The position numbers were made by a program, and so were the translations under genes. Under the pieces are notes generated by a model, which did not search any database, had not been told where the DNA came from, and was given only the letters and a program-made list of their open reading frames with translations. Positions 8,286 through 17,308 of a DNA stretch of 64,000 bases are shown here, in pieces. Every line of letters begins with the position of its first letter. The stretch's first letter is position 1. This DNA comes from Pelagibacterium halotolerans B2 (GTDB lineage Bacteria; Pseudomonadota; Alphaproteobacteria; Rhizobiales; Devosiaceae). The stretch is taken from the NCBI RefSeq assembly GCF_000230555.1, contig NC_016078.1, positions 744,001 through 808,000 of the forward strand, written 5' to 3'.

Positions 8286-10181
8286 ATGCCGGTCCTCTTC
8301 CCGTCTGGTTGTCCGATGTTCCGCTGGTTCGAAAATCTGCTCAATCCCTATCCGCCCGATGCGCCCTCGCAGCCGCCGAAATCCCTGTTGGCCTTCTGCC
8401 TGCATTACATGGACGGCGTGAAGCTGCCTCTGATTGCAATGGCGGTGCTCTCCACACTGGTTGCATTGGCCGAAATCGCCCTGTTCGGATTTTTGGGCAA
8501 TGTGATCGACTGGCTTTCGGCTGCCGACAAGGAGACCTTTCTGGCCGATGAAGGCCCGATGCTGTTCTGGATGAGCCTGTTTGTGCTGCTGGTCGTGCCG
8601 ACGCTGGTGCTGGTCTCGAACCTGATCATCCACCAGACGCTTCTGGGCAATTTCCCCCAGCGCATCCGCTGGATGGCGCATCGCTATCTCATCCGCCAGT
8701 CGATGAGCTATTTCCAGGATGAATTTGCCGGTCGCATCGCCACAAAGGTGATGCAGACGGCGCTCGCCGTGCGCGAAACCGTGATGAAACTGCTCGATGT
8801 GCTCAACTACGTCATCGTCTATTTCATCGGCGCCGTCGTGCTCGCGGCCATGAACAATATCTGGCTGGCGCTGCCCTTCATCGTCTGGGTCGTCGCCTAT
8901 GTCGGGCTGCTGCGCCACTATGTGCCCAAACTGGGCAAGATTTCCGAGCTGCAGGCCGACGCGCGCTCGATGATGACCGGCCGGATCGTCGACAGCTACA
9001 CCAACATCGCGACGGTCAAGCTGTTCTCCCATTCGAGCCGCGAGGAGACCTACGCCCGAGAGGCGATGGACGAGTTCCTCGAAACCGTCCATGGCCAGAT
9101 GCGCTATGTGACGATCCTCAACCAGGGCATCACCATTCTCAATGGATTGTTGCTGTTTGCCGTGGGCTTTGTCGGCATCTGGCTCTGGCTTGACGATCTG
9201 GTCAGCGCCGGTGCCGTTGCCGCGGCCGCGGCCATCGTGCTGCGCTTCCAGGGCATGAGCCAGTGGATCATGTGGGAGATGTCGGCGCTGTTCGAGAATA
9301 TCGGCACCGTGCGCGATGGCATCAATTCCCTTTCGCTCCCCTCGATCGTCGCCGACGAACCCGATGCGCCAAGACTTGAACGGGTCAAGGGCGATATCGT
9401 CTTTAAAGACGTGGCCTTCAACTACGGCAAGAAGGGCGACGACCAGACCGCCAAGGTCATCGAAGGGCTCAACCTGCATATCCGGGCCGGCGAAAAGATC
9501 GGGCTTGTCGGCCGCTCGGGTGCGGGCAAGTCGACCATCGTCAACCTGCTGTTGCGCTTCTACGACCGCCAGAGCGGGCACGTGTTTATCGACGGCACCG
9601 ACGTCGCTTCGGTGGCCCAGGACTCATTGCGCGCCAATATTGGCGTCGTGACTCAGGACACCTCGCTCCTGCATCGCTCGGTGGCTGACAACATCAAATA
9701 TGGCCGTCCCGACGCCACCGATGAGGAAATGATCGCCGCCGCGCAGAAGGCCGAGGCGCATGATTTCATCCTGACGCTGGTCGATGCCAAGGGCCGTAAG
9801 GGCTATGATGCCCATGTGGGCGAGCGTGGCGTCAAGCTCTCGGGCGGCCAGCGGCAACGCATCGCGATTGCGCGCGTGCTGCTCAAGGATGCTCCGATCC
9901 TTGTGCTCGATGAAGCCACTTCGGCGCTCGATTCCGAGGTCGAGGCGGCAATTCAGGGCCAGCTCGACATGCTCATGGAAGGCAAGACGGTCATCGCCAT
10001 CGCCCACCGGCTTTCGACTATCGCCGCCATGGATCGGCTTATTATCCTCGAAGAGGGCAGGGTCGTGGAACAAGGCACCCACACAGAGCTTGTGGAAACG
10101 GGTGGCACTTATGCCCGACTTTGGGCACGCCAGTCCGGCGGGTTCATCGACGCGGATGCCGAGGAGGTCGCCGCGCAGTAA
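8286..10181 (+). CDS. ABC exporter half-transporter (TMD-NBD)
   Basis: Type IV (exporter-fold) ABC half-transporter of 631 residues: six membrane helices in the first 330 residues, then a nucleotide-binding domain with Walker A GRSGAGKST, signature LSGGQRQR, Walker B ILVLDEATSALD and H-loop AIAHRLST, all intact. An ATG at 8316 (residue 11) is an alternative start, and aligns better with the N-terminus of the next gene; GGGAAGG about 10 bp upstream favours 8286. It resembles the second exporter at 10269 throughout, so the pair probably arose by duplication and may form a heterodimer, although both sites look catalytic and homodimers are equally possible. Substrate unknown (multidrug or lipid). 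Confidence 0.9.
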   Translation: MPVLFPSGCPMFRWFENLLNPYPPDAPSQPPKSLLAFCLHYMDGVKLPLIAMAVLSTLVALAEIALFGFLGNVIDWLSAADKETFLADEGPMLFWMSLFVLLVVPTLVLVSNLIIHQTLLGNFPQRIRWMAHRYLIRQSMSYFQDEFAGRIATKVMQTALAVRETVMKLLDVLNYVIVYFIGAVVLAAMNNIWLALPFIVWVVAYVGLLRHYVPKLGKISELQADARSMMTGRIVDSYTNIATVKLFSHSSREETYAREAMDEFLETVHGQMRYVTILNQGITILNGLLLFAVGFVGIWLWLDDLVSAGAVAAAAAIVLRFQGMSQWIMWEMSALFENIGTVRDGINSLSLPSIVADEPDAPRLERVKGDIVFKDVAFNYGKKGDDQTAKVIEGLNLHIRAGEKIGLVGRSGAGKSTIVNLLLRFYDRQSGHVFIDGTDVASVAQDSLRANIGVVTQDTSLLHRSVADNIKYGRPDATDEEMIAAAQKAEAHDFILTLVDAKGRKGYDAHVGERGVKLSGGQRQRIAIARVLLKDAPILVLDEATSALDSEVEAAIQGQLDMLMEGKTVIAIAHRLSTIAAMDRLIILEEGRVVEQGTHTELVETGGTYARLWARQSGGFIDADAEEVAAQ

Positions 10182-10222
10182 CAGCGAATGCGGGAAGGCG
10201 CGTGGCGGCGAAAGGTGCGTCT

Positions 10223-10262
10223 AAGATATATCTTGACATAATCTCTTGCCGGCACCATTTAT
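10223..10262 (+). promoter_or_regulatory. Promoter with overlapping palindrome before ABC exporter 2
   Basis: A consensus -35 TTGACA (10233-10238) is followed after 18 bp by ATTTAT (10257-10262). A perfect 12-bp palindrome AAGATATATCTT (10223-10234) overlaps the -35 box and looks like an operator. The predicted transcription start lies at or within a base or two of the ATG at 10269, so the message may be leaderless or nearly so. Confidence 0.45.
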
Positions 10263-10268
10263 CAGGAC

Positions 10269-12161
10269 ATGACGCAACAGACCCTCAGCCTTCCCGCCCG
10301 CATCTCGAAAATTTTCGAAACGTGGATCAAGCCCTTCGAGTACAAGGGCGATATCCAGCCACCTGACACCATCTGGGCGTTCCTCTGGTATTATATTCGC
10401 CAAGCAAAGGCGCCCTATCTTGCGGTCCTGTTGTTTACGGGCCTGACCTCGCTGTTCGAGGCGCTGTTCTTTTTCTATATGGGCCGGCTCATCGACCTGC
10501 TCGAGAGCACCGATGCTGCGGGCGGCTGGGCCGGACTGATCGCGGCCCACGGCACCGAGCTTTCCATAATGCTTGTCGTGGTCGTGGTGGGGCGCTTTGC
10601 AGCGCCGGCGCTTCAGGCGCTGGTCGAAGAGCAGACCATTGGTCGGGGGTTCAACACCATGGTGCGCTGGCAGACCTATGCCTATGTGTCGCGCCAGTCG
10701 ATCCGCTTCTTCAACGATGATTTCGCCGGACGGCTGGTCACCAAGGTGTCCCAGGCCGCCCAATCGCTCAACGACTTCGTCGCCAGCGTGATCCAGATCG
10801 GCTGGGCGCTGACCATTTTTGCCGGCACGACGATTTTCCTTTTTGCCCAGCTCGATTGGCGCATGGCGGCGCTTGTGGTGATCTGGATTGCGGCCATTCT
10901 TTTGATGGCGCGCTACTATGTACCGCGCATGCGCAGCCGCGCCGCCGAGAACGCCGAAAACGCTTCCGTGCTCAACGGGCGGATCACCGACAGCTTCGCC
11001 AACGTCCAGACCCTGCGCCTGTTTGGAAATGCCGAGGACAACGATACTTACGTCAAAAAAGGCTTCGAGCGTTTCCTCGATTCCGCGACACGGCTGGCGC
11101 GGCTCGTCACAGGCATGCGGGCCTCGATGGGCCTGCTGAGCACGGTCATGATTATCGCCTTTGGCTGGCTGGCCATCCAGCTCTGGACGGCCAACGCCAT
11201 TACCGTGGGCGCTATCGCCTTTACCCTCAGTCTGGTGCTGCGCCTCAACATGATGCAGGGGCGCCTTATGGGCCAACTCAACGGCATGATGCGCCATTTC
11301 GGCGTCGCCCAGAATGCGATGGAAACCATCGCCCAGCCGCTCGAATTGACCGACGCGCCCGACGCGGAGCCGCTCAAGGTTACGGGCGCCGGGATCAAAT
11401 TCGAAAATGTCCGATTCCACTACGGTCGCGAGAAGGGCATCATCGAAGGTGTCGATCTCAACGTGCGCCCCGGCGAAAAGATCGGGTTGGTCGGCCATTC
11501 GGGCGCCGGCAAATCCACGCTCGTCAATCTTTTGCTGCGCTTTTACGATCTGGAAAGCGGGCGCATCCTGATCGACGGGCAGGATATCTCAAAAGTCACC
11601 CAGGAATCGCTGCGCGCCAATATCGGGGTTGTCACCCAGGACACGGCCCTGCTGCACCGCTCGGTCAAGGCTAACATCCTGTTCGGCAAGGCCGGCGCGA
11701 GCGAAGAGGAGATGATCGCCGCTGCCAGGAGCGCCGAGGCCCACGACTTTATCATGGACCTCAAGGACAGCCGCGGACGGACGGGCTATGAAGCGCAGGT
11801 GGGCGAGCGCGGAGTCAAGCTTTCCGGCGGCCAACGCCAGCGCGTTGCCATCGCCCGCGTTCTGCTCAAGGACGCACCTATTCTCGTGCTCGATGAAGCG
11901 ACGTCCGCGCTCGATAGCGAGGTTGAAGCGGCTATTCAAAGCCAGCTCGACAAGCTCATGGATGGCAAGACGGTGATTGCCATTGCCCACCGGCTCTCCA
12001 CAATCGCCGCCATGGACCGCCTGGTCATCCTCGATCACGGTCGCATCGTCGAGGAGGGGACTCACGAGGCACTGCTGGCGCGGGGCGGCCACTACGCCCG
12101 GCTCTGGGAGCGCCAATCGGGCGGTTTCCTCGATCTCGAGGACGAAGAAGCCGCCGAATAG
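10269..12161 (+). CDS. ABC exporter half-transporter (TMD-NBD), second copy
   Basis: A 630-residue paralog of the preceding gene. The membrane domain (about 1-330) has six predicted helices and the NBD has GHSGAGKST, LSGGQRQRVAIARVLL, ILVLDEATSALD and IAIAHRLST intact. The two NBDs are nearly identical in motif regions, while the membrane domains diverge, as expected of paralogs with different substrate contacts. The gap of 87 bp contains its own promoter-like sequence, so it can be transcribed alone. AGGA sits only one base before the ATG, too close for a normal ribosome site, which supports a leaderless start or an undetected alternative start. Convergent with the methyltransferase at 12162. 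Confidence 0.9.
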   Translation: MTQQTLSLPARISKIFETWIKPFEYKGDIQPPDTIWAFLWYYIRQAKAPYLAVLLFTGLTSLFEALFFFYMGRLIDLLESTDAAGGWAGLIAAHGTELSIMLVVVVVGRFAAPALQALVEEQTIGRGFNTMVRWQTYAYVSRQSIRFFNDDFAGRLVTKVSQAAQSLNDFVASVIQIGWALTIFAGTTIFLFAQLDWRMAALVVIWIAAILLMARYYVPRMRSRAAENAENASVLNGRITDSFANVQTLRLFGNAEDNDTYVKKGFERFLDSATRLARLVTGMRASMGLLSTVMIIAFGWLAIQLWTANAITVGAIAFTLSLVLRLNMMQGRLMGQLNGMMRHFGVAQNAMETIAQPLELTDAPDAEPLKVTGAGIKFENVRFHYGREKGIIEGVDLNVRPGEKIGLVGHSGAGKSTLVNLLLRFYDLESGRILIDGQDISKVTQESLRANIGVVTQDTALLHRSVKANILFGKAGASEEEMIAAARSAEAHDFIMDLKDSRGRTGYEAQVGERGVKLSGGQRQRVAIARVLLKDAPILVLDEATSALDSEVEAAIQSQLDKLMDGKTVIAIAHRLSTIAAMDRLVILDHGRIVEEGTHEALLARGGHYARLWERQSGGFLDLEDEEAAE

Positions 12162-12644
12162 TCAAAGCCATCGGCGGGTCTTTGCCAGAAATGCTTCGTA
12201 ACCGGCCCCGAACTTGCGGGCAAGATAGGCCTCTTCGCGCCGCACCACCACGCGATCGAGCACGAACCACAAGATGGGCAGTCCGATCAACGCCCATTCC
12301 AGCGCAAACAGCAGACCGATGCCGGTAAAGCTCAGCAGGAAGCCCACATACATCGGATTGCGCGTGAACCTGTAGGGGCCATTTGCGACGATTGCCGTGG
12401 TCGGTTTGAAAGGCTCGGGATTTGTTCCGGCAGCCCTGAACAGCCGGAAAGCCCAGATGTCGAGCGCGAGGCCCGCCACAAGCAGCACCCCGCCCACCAG
12501 CGTTTGCGGCGACCATACCGCCGGTGCGACCAGGAAACGGAGGGGAACCACAAACTCCAGAATGATCGCCAGCACCAGAAAGCCAACCGGATAGGTCGGC
12601 GGCAGGTGGGGAAGGCCGGGATTGTCTCGGTCCATATCGCTCAT
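12162..12644 (-). CDS. Isoprenylcysteine methyltransferase-like membrane protein (ICMT/PEMT)
   Basis: Integral membrane protein of 160 residues with about four helices and the family signature NGPYRFTRNPMYVGF, followed by a C-terminal RREEAYLARKFG segment that matches the SAM-binding end of this superfamily. Such proteins methylate phospholipids, isoprenyl groups or small hydrophobic molecules; the bacterial substrate cannot be predicted. The frame is open much further upstream because it runs antisense to the mannosidase, but AGGAGG five bases before the ATG at 12644 fixes the start. The gene ends one base after the exporter stop and is convergent with it. Confidence 0.85.
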   Translation of the reverse strand: MSDMDRDNPGLPHLPPTYPVGFLVLAIILEFVVPLRFLVAPAVWSPQTLVGGVLLVAGLALDIWAFRLFRAAGTNPEPFKPTTAIVANGPYRFTRNPMYVGFLLSFTGIGLLFALEWALIGLPILWFVLDRVVVRREEAYLARKFGAGYEAFLAKTRRWL

Positions 12645-12689
12645 CGGTGCCTCCTGTGGGCCGTCGGATATTTTTATTTCATCCCGGCA

Positions 12690-12718
12690 TTGAACTAAAG
12701 TAGAAGGCGGAACGATAG
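12690..12718 (+). promoter_or_regulatory. Candidate promoter of the mannosidase operon
   Basis: TTGAAC (12690-12695), a 17-bp spacer and CGATAG (12713-12718), about 38 bp before the beta-mannosidase start. A moderate match to the sigma-70 pattern, found by eye. Confidence 0.3.
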
Positions 12719-12755
12719 CGGACAAGCATCCAGAAGCGTCAGGAGGAGAAGCGCC

Positions 12756-15233
12756 ATGGCCGAGGCACACGCTGCATCGCAAAAGGTAATCGATTACAGG
12801 GCGCTCGATCTCGGGGGGCGTTTTGCCCTTTCTGCGCCTGAACGCGGCTGGTCGGGCGAGATAGAGCTTCCCGGTGACGTTCACAATGCATTGCTGCAGG
12901 CGGGTGAAATCCCCGACCCTTATTTCGGCCAGAACGAGGACATCGTCGCCTGGGTTTATAAGACCCCGTGGACCGTCGAGCGGCGCTTTGACGTGCCCGC
13001 CGCCATGGCGCAGGGCTATCTGACGCTCACCCTCTCCGAGGTCGATTGCATAGCGACCGTGTTCCTCAACGGCGAAGAGATTGCGCAAACCCAGAACCAG
13101 TTCATTCGCTACGATCTCGACGTCACGGGCAAGATCGGGGCAGGGGAGAATACGCTCACCATCGCTTTCGCGGCCGTGCCGGAGATCGCCCAATCGCGTG
13201 CCGATGCGCACCCCTTCGCCATTCCCTACGCGGCCATGAACCAGAAGGTCGCCCACCTCAATTTCGTGCGCAAGACCGCCTGTCATGCCGGATGGGACTG
13301 GGGCATCTGCCTGATGCCGATCGGCGTCTATGGCCGCATGGAATTGCGCCGGTCCGCATTGGCGCGCACCGAAAGCGTCCAGGTCGAACAGCATCATGAA
13401 GACGGGAAGGTGAATCTGGTTCTCAAGACCAGGGTTCATGCCTTTGATTCCGGTGTGGTTTCGCTCACCCACACTATCGATGGCCAGACCGTCGGCGGCG
13501 ATGTGACGGTGGAAAAGGGCGAGAACTTGATCGAGCACACAGTCATCATCGACCGTCCGAACCTGTGGTGGCCCGCCGGGCAGGGGGCGCAGCCGCTCTA
13601 CGATCTCATCACCGATCTCGACGGCGAAACGACCGCCCGGAAGATCGGCCTGCGCCAGCTCGAATGGATCGTCGAAGCCGACGAGATCGATCACAGTTTC
13701 AAGTGTCGTATCAATGGACGCGACATCACGATGATGGGCGCCAACTGGATACCGGCTGATGCCATCCCCTCGCGCATTACGCCCGAGGTGGTCGAAGACC
13801 TGCTGCAAAGCGCGAGAGCGGCGAACTACAATATGGTCCGCGTCTGGGGCGGCGGGCAGTACGAGCCGGACTGGTTCTATGATCTGTGCGACGAGATGGG
13901 CCTGCTCATCTGGCACGATTTCATGTTTTCCTGCATGCCCTATCCGTCGGATCGCGCCTTCCTCGCTGACGTGCAGATCGAGATCACCCAACAGGTCCGC
14001 CGTCTTTCTTATCACGCTTCGATTGCCCTTTGGTGCGGCGACAACGAGGTGATCGGGTCGCTCAACTGGTATCCCGAAACCAAAGCCAACCGCGACCGGC
14101 ATCTGGCCAATTACGACAGGCTTTCCAAACTGCTCGCCGAGACCGTCGAGGACGAGGACCCTCAGCGCCGTTTCTGGCCCTCCTCGCCCTCGCTTGGCTA
14201 CATGGATTTTGCCGATGGCTGGCATATCGATACGCGCGGCGACATGCATTTCTGGGACGTCTGGCACTCGGCAAAACCCTTCGAGCACTACCGTACAGTG
14301 CAGCCCCGCTTTGCCTCCGAATTCGGCTTTCAGTCGTTCACGTCGATGAATGTCATCGAGAGCTTCACCGACCCCAAGGACCGCAATCCATCGTCCCCGG
14401 TCATGGAAACCCACCAGCGAAACGATGGTGGCAATGCCCGCATCCTTGAAACCATGTGCCGCTATTTCCGCTTTCCCAAGGGGTTTGAGGAAATGGTGTT
14501 TCTCAGCCAGATCCAGCAAGGGCTCGCCATCAAGACGGCAATCGAGTTCTGGCGCTCCACCAAGCCGCGCTGCATGGGTACGCTCTATTGGCAGATCAAC
14601 GACATCTGGCCGGTGGCGAGCTGGTCCAGTCTCGATTATGGCGGGCAGTGGAAACCGCTGCACTACCTCGCCAAACGCTTCTTTGCGCCAATCAATATCG
14701 TGGCCGTCCCCGAGGGCGATGATATTGTCATCAAGGGCATGAACGATGGTCCGACGCCCACCGATATCACGCTCAATGTGTTTTCCGTCGATATGGAGGG
14801 TAACGCCAAGCCCTTGCACGGACTCGATGTTTCGCTCGGACTTGAATCTGCGTCTGAACTGGTTCGTGTAGCGCGTGAGGCCGTATCGGCGGGGCAGTTT
14901 CTGATGCTCGAATGGCGCGATCGCAACGGCGTGATGATCGGCAGCAATGATTTCTTTCCCCGCGCCCACAAATATTACGATCTGCCGCAGGCGCGGATCG
15001 AGGCACGGTGGACGCGAGGGCCAAGCGGCCCTGAACTCACCCTGCAATCGGACGCGTGTGCCTTCTTTGTCACGGCGCAGGTCGAACCTGCGGGATATTT
15101 CTCGGACAACTGTTTCACCCTCTTGCCCGGTCGCCCGGTTACCCTTAGCTTCTCGCCTCGCAGGGGTGCGGCGCCGGGCCTGGACGATCTCCAAAACAGT
15201 TTGCGGATCAGCCATTTGGCGGAAACATATTGA
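12756..15233 (+). CDS. Beta-mannosidase, glycoside hydrolase family 2
   Basis: Removes terminal beta-D-mannose from manno-oligosaccharides. The 825 residues carry the GH2 order: sugar-binding jelly roll (family hallmark GDVHNALLQAGEIPDPY near residues 37-53), immunoglobulin-like domain, then the TIM barrel. Catalytic acid/base Glu431 lies in WCGDNEVIG and nucleophile Glu522 in FASEFGFQS; VRVWGGGQYEPDWFY and GLLIWHDFMF are also diagnostic. There is no signal peptide, so it acts in the cytoplasm on imported oligosaccharide. A strong GGAGGAG precedes the ATG. The next gene (18 bp on) encodes a lyxose/mannose-type isomerase, so released mannose probably goes straight to fructose (inference). No transporter for the substrate is adjacent. 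Confidence 0.94.
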   Translation: MAEAHAASQKVIDYRALDLGGRFALSAPERGWSGEIELPGDVHNALLQAGEIPDPYFGQNEDIVAWVYKTPWTVERRFDVPAAMAQGYLTLTLSEVDCIATVFLNGEEIAQTQNQFIRYDLDVTGKIGAGENTLTIAFAAVPEIAQSRADAHPFAIPYAAMNQKVAHLNFVRKTACHAGWDWGICLMPIGVYGRMELRRSALARTESVQVEQHHEDGKVNLVLKTRVHAFDSGVVSLTHTIDGQTVGGDVTVEKGENLIEHTVIIDRPNLWWPAGQGAQPLYDLITDLDGETTARKIGLRQLEWIVEADEIDHSFKCRINGRDITMMGANWIPADAIPSRITPEVVEDLLQSARAANYNMVRVWGGGQYEPDWFYDLCDEMGLLIWHDFMFSCMPYPSDRAFLADVQIEITQQVRRLSYHASIALWCGDNEVIGSLNWYPETKANRDRHLANYDRLSKLLAETVEDEDPQRRFWPSSPSLGYMDFADGWHIDTRGDMHFWDVWHSAKPFEHYRTVQPRFASEFGFQSFTSMNVIESFTDPKDRNPSSPVMETHQRNDGGNARILETMCRYFRFPKGFEEMVFLSQIQQGLAIKTAIEFWRSTKPRCMGTLYWQINDIWPVASWSSLDYGGQWKPLHYLAKRFFAPINIVAVPEGDDIVIKGMNDGPTPTDITLNVFSVDMEGNAKPLHGLDVSLGLESASELVRVAREAVSAGQFLMLEWRDRNGVMIGSNDFFPRAHKYYDLPQARIEARWTRGPSGPELTLQSDACAFFVTAQVEPAGYFSDNCFTLLPGRPVTLSFSPRRGAAPGLDDLQNSLRISHLAETY

Positions 15234-15251
15234 GCAGACGGAGATCACGGG

Positions 15252-15962
15252 ATGAAACGTTCCCGCGTCAATGAAATCATTTCCGAAGCGGACGAATTCA
15301 TCCGCTCTTTCGGCTATATCCTGCCCCCCTTCGCCTATTGGACACCGTCCGAAATGAAGGACAAGCAGGACCAGATCGACAACATCTTGCGCTCCGGGTT
15401 GGGCTGGGACGTGACCGATTACGGGCAGGGCGATTTCGATGCCCTCGGCCTGTTCCTGTTCACCGTCCGCAACGGCGATGCGGCCGATCTCGGCAAGGGG
15501 CGCGGCATGCTGTACGCGGAAAAGATCATGATTTCGCGTCACGATCAGATTTCGCCCATGCACCGTCACGCCATCAAGGCCGAGGACATCATCAATCGCG
15601 GCGGCGCCACGCTGGCGCTTCAGCTCTACAATGATGACGGGACCAACGAAGGCATCGACACCTCCGGGGACGTTGAAGTGTTTACCGATGGCATTCGCCG
15701 CGTCCTGCCCGCCGGGGGCATTCTCGAACTGTCCCCCGGCGAAAGCGTGACCCTGTTGCCGGGAAATTGGCACAAGTTCTGGGGTGAGGGCGGGGATGTG
15801 CTGATCGGTGAAGTCTCCACGGTCAACGACGATCGCACCGACAACACCTTCCTCGACCCCATCGGGCGATTCTCGGAGATCGAAGAAGACGTGGACCCGA
15901 TCCATCTGCTGGTATCGGACTATGAAAAATGGTTCGGAATTGCAGGCGGCTCGGGCTACTGA
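15252..15962 (+). CDS. D-lyxose ketol-isomerase (cupin), probable mannose isomerase role
   Basis: Cupin-fold sugar isomerase of 236 residues. The metal-binding segment MHRHAIKAEDIINRGG (His104, His106, Glu111) and a later His174 in GNWHKFWGEG match the D-lyxose isomerase family, whose members interconvert D-lyxose with D-xylulose and often D-mannose with D-fructose. It starts 18 bp after the beta-mannosidase, so D-mannose released by that enzyme is the likely physiological substrate (inference from context). GATCACGGG before the ATG gives only a weak ribosome site, consistent with translation within an operon. Confidence 0.86.
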   Translation: MKRSRVNEIISEADEFIRSFGYILPPFAYWTPSEMKDKQDQIDNILRSGLGWDVTDYGQGDFDALGLFLFTVRNGDAADLGKGRGMLYAEKIMISRHDQISPMHRHAIKAEDIINRGGATLALQLYNDDGTNEGIDTSGDVEVFTDGIRRVLPAGGILELSPGESVTLLPGNWHKFWGEGGDVLIGEVSTVNDDRTDNTFLDPIGRFSEIEEDVDPIHLLVSDYEKWFGIAGGSGY

Positions 15963-16008
15963 CGTCATCGTGATTATCGCATAGCGGAACAACTATCGCC
16001 TCGCTCGA

Positions 16009-16025
16009 TTGGCAAAGTATGCCAA
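16009..16025 (+). promoter_or_regulatory. Perfect dyad TTGGCA-N5-TGCCAA
   Basis: A 17-bp inverted repeat (arms 16009-16014 and 16020-16025) placed 17 bp before the sugar dehydrogenase ATG and just before its ribosome site. It is suitable as an operator or as a 5' hairpin. It lies after the isomerase gene, so it would control only the dehydrogenase. Confidence 0.4.
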
Positions 16026-16042
16026 TCAACGAGGAGAAAACG

Positions 16043-17185
16043 ATGTTCCGACAAGCTCTTGCGGGTCTTGCCTGTGCCACGGCGCTCACGGCGCCCGCCA
16101 TCGCCCAGACCTTCGAAACCGAGACGGGTTCGGTAACGCTCGTCCCGGTCGTCGAAGGGCTGCAATCGCCTTGGGGTATGGTGTTCCTGCCCGATGAGAG
16201 CATGCTGGTGACCGAACGGCCGGGCAATTTGCGGCACGTTTCGGCCGATGGTTCGATTTCCGACCCGATCGCGGGAATACCTGAGGTGGTTTTCGAAGGG
16301 CAGGGTGGTCTGCTCGATGTGGCGCTCGATCCCGAATTTGAAACCAACCGCTATGTCTATTTGAGCTACGCCGAGCCTGGCGACGAGGCCGGGACAAATT
16401 CGACGGCAGTCGCACGCGGTGTGCTGAGCGATGACATGACCCAATTGACCGACGTCGAGGTCATCTTCTCCCAGCAACCCAAACTGCCATCGGCGCTGCA
16501 TTTCGGTTCCCGTCTGACGTTCGACAATGAGGGCTATCTGTTCATCACGACCGGTGAGCGGTCCGATGCCGAGTTCCGCGTGCAGGCGCAGGATCTCGAT
16601 TCCCATCTCGGCAAGGTGATCCGCATCCTGCCCGATGGTTCGGTGCCCGAGGATAACCCGTTCGTTGATACGGAAGGGGCGTTGCCGGAAATCTGGAGCT
16701 ATGGCCATCGCAACATGCAGGGCGCGGCGTTTCATCCCGATACGGGCGAGCTTTGGGTGGCCGAACACGGCCCCCGCGGCGGCGACGAGCTCAACAGGAT
16801 CGTCGAGGGCGGCAATTTCGGTTGGCCATTGCTGACCGAGGGTACGGAATATTCCGGTGATCCGATCAATCCGCCCCAGGAACTGCCCGACGACCTGGTG
16901 GAAGCAGAAAGGACCTGGGTGCCATCTCCCGCGCCGTCCGGACTTGCGTTCTATACGGGCGATCTGTTCCCGGACTGGCAGGGTGATGCCTTCATGGGTG
17001 CGCTGGCAGGCACCGACCTGATCCGCATCGACCTCGAGGGTGAAGAGGTGCTGGGCGATGAATTTCTGTTCGGAGACGATTTTCCCCATCGTATTCGAGA
17101 CGTGACGCAAGGTCCCGATGACGCGCTCTATCTGATAACCGACGCCGATCCGGGGCAGATTCTGCGGTTGAGCCCGGCCCAGTGA
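16043..17185 (+). CDS. PQQ-dependent soluble aldose sugar dehydrogenase (YliI/Asd type)
   Basis: Periplasmic six-bladed beta-propeller that oxidises aldoses to lactones with PQQ. A signal peptide (about residues 1-22, ending ALTAPAIAQ) is followed by the glucose/sorbosone dehydrogenase fold; HFGSRLTFDNEGYLFIT and the HRNMQGAAFHP and AEHGPRGGDELN blocks are typical of the YliI group. The ATG at 16043 is preferred over the one at 16019 because GAGGAG lies six bases upstream and the signal peptide then begins at Met1. No PQQ synthesis genes are in the window. It follows the mannose genes on the same strand but behind its own dyad. Confidence 0.88.
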   Translation: MFRQALAGLACATALTAPAIAQTFETETGSVTLVPVVEGLQSPWGMVFLPDESMLVTERPGNLRHVSADGSISDPIAGIPEVVFEGQGGLLDVALDPEFETNRYVYLSYAEPGDEAGTNSTAVARGVLSDDMTQLTDVEVIFSQQPKLPSALHFGSRLTFDNEGYLFITTGERSDAEFRVQAQDLDSHLGKVIRILPDGSVPEDNPFVDTEGALPEIWSYGHRNMQGAAFHPDTGELWVAEHGPRGGDELNRIVEGGNFGWPLLTEGTEYSGDPINPPQELPDDLVEAERTWVPSPAPSGLAFYTGDLFPDWQGDAFMGALAGTDLIRIDLEGEEVLGDEFLFGDDFPHRIRDVTQGPDDALYLITDADPGQILRLSPAQ

Positions 17186-17198
17186 TGGGATAATCAGT

Positions 17199-17225
17199 CC
17201 GGGCACCGGGGGAACCGGTGCCCGG
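17199..17225 (+). terminator. Hairpin after the sugar dehydrogenase
   Basis: Perfect 11-bp stem CCGGGCACCGG / CCGGTGCCCGG with a 5-base loop, 14 bp after the stop codon. It lacks a clear T-run but is a strong GC-rich stem in the right place for a terminator. Confidence 0.6.
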
Positions 17226-17308
17226 GACTTGCCAAGCGCCCGGAGCGGGATCGAACTCGCACAGGGTGAGAGGCACCCTTGCTGGTCCCGCGCATTTGGG
17301 GACCATTC

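Noticed and set aside
12645..15992. Very long minus-strand open frame (1276 codons) opposite the beta-mannosidase and isomerase
   Set aside because: Only its last 160 codons are a gene, with AGGAGG at 12644. The rest is the mirror of well-supported plus-strand genes in GC-rich DNA and has no family motif.
17239..17260. tRNA T-arm-like string (GAGCGGGATCGAACTCGC) before the orphan TRAP receptor
   Set aside because: On the minus strand it reads GAGTTCGATCC, but the T-stem does not pair correctly and no anticodon arm or acceptor stem can be drawn around it.
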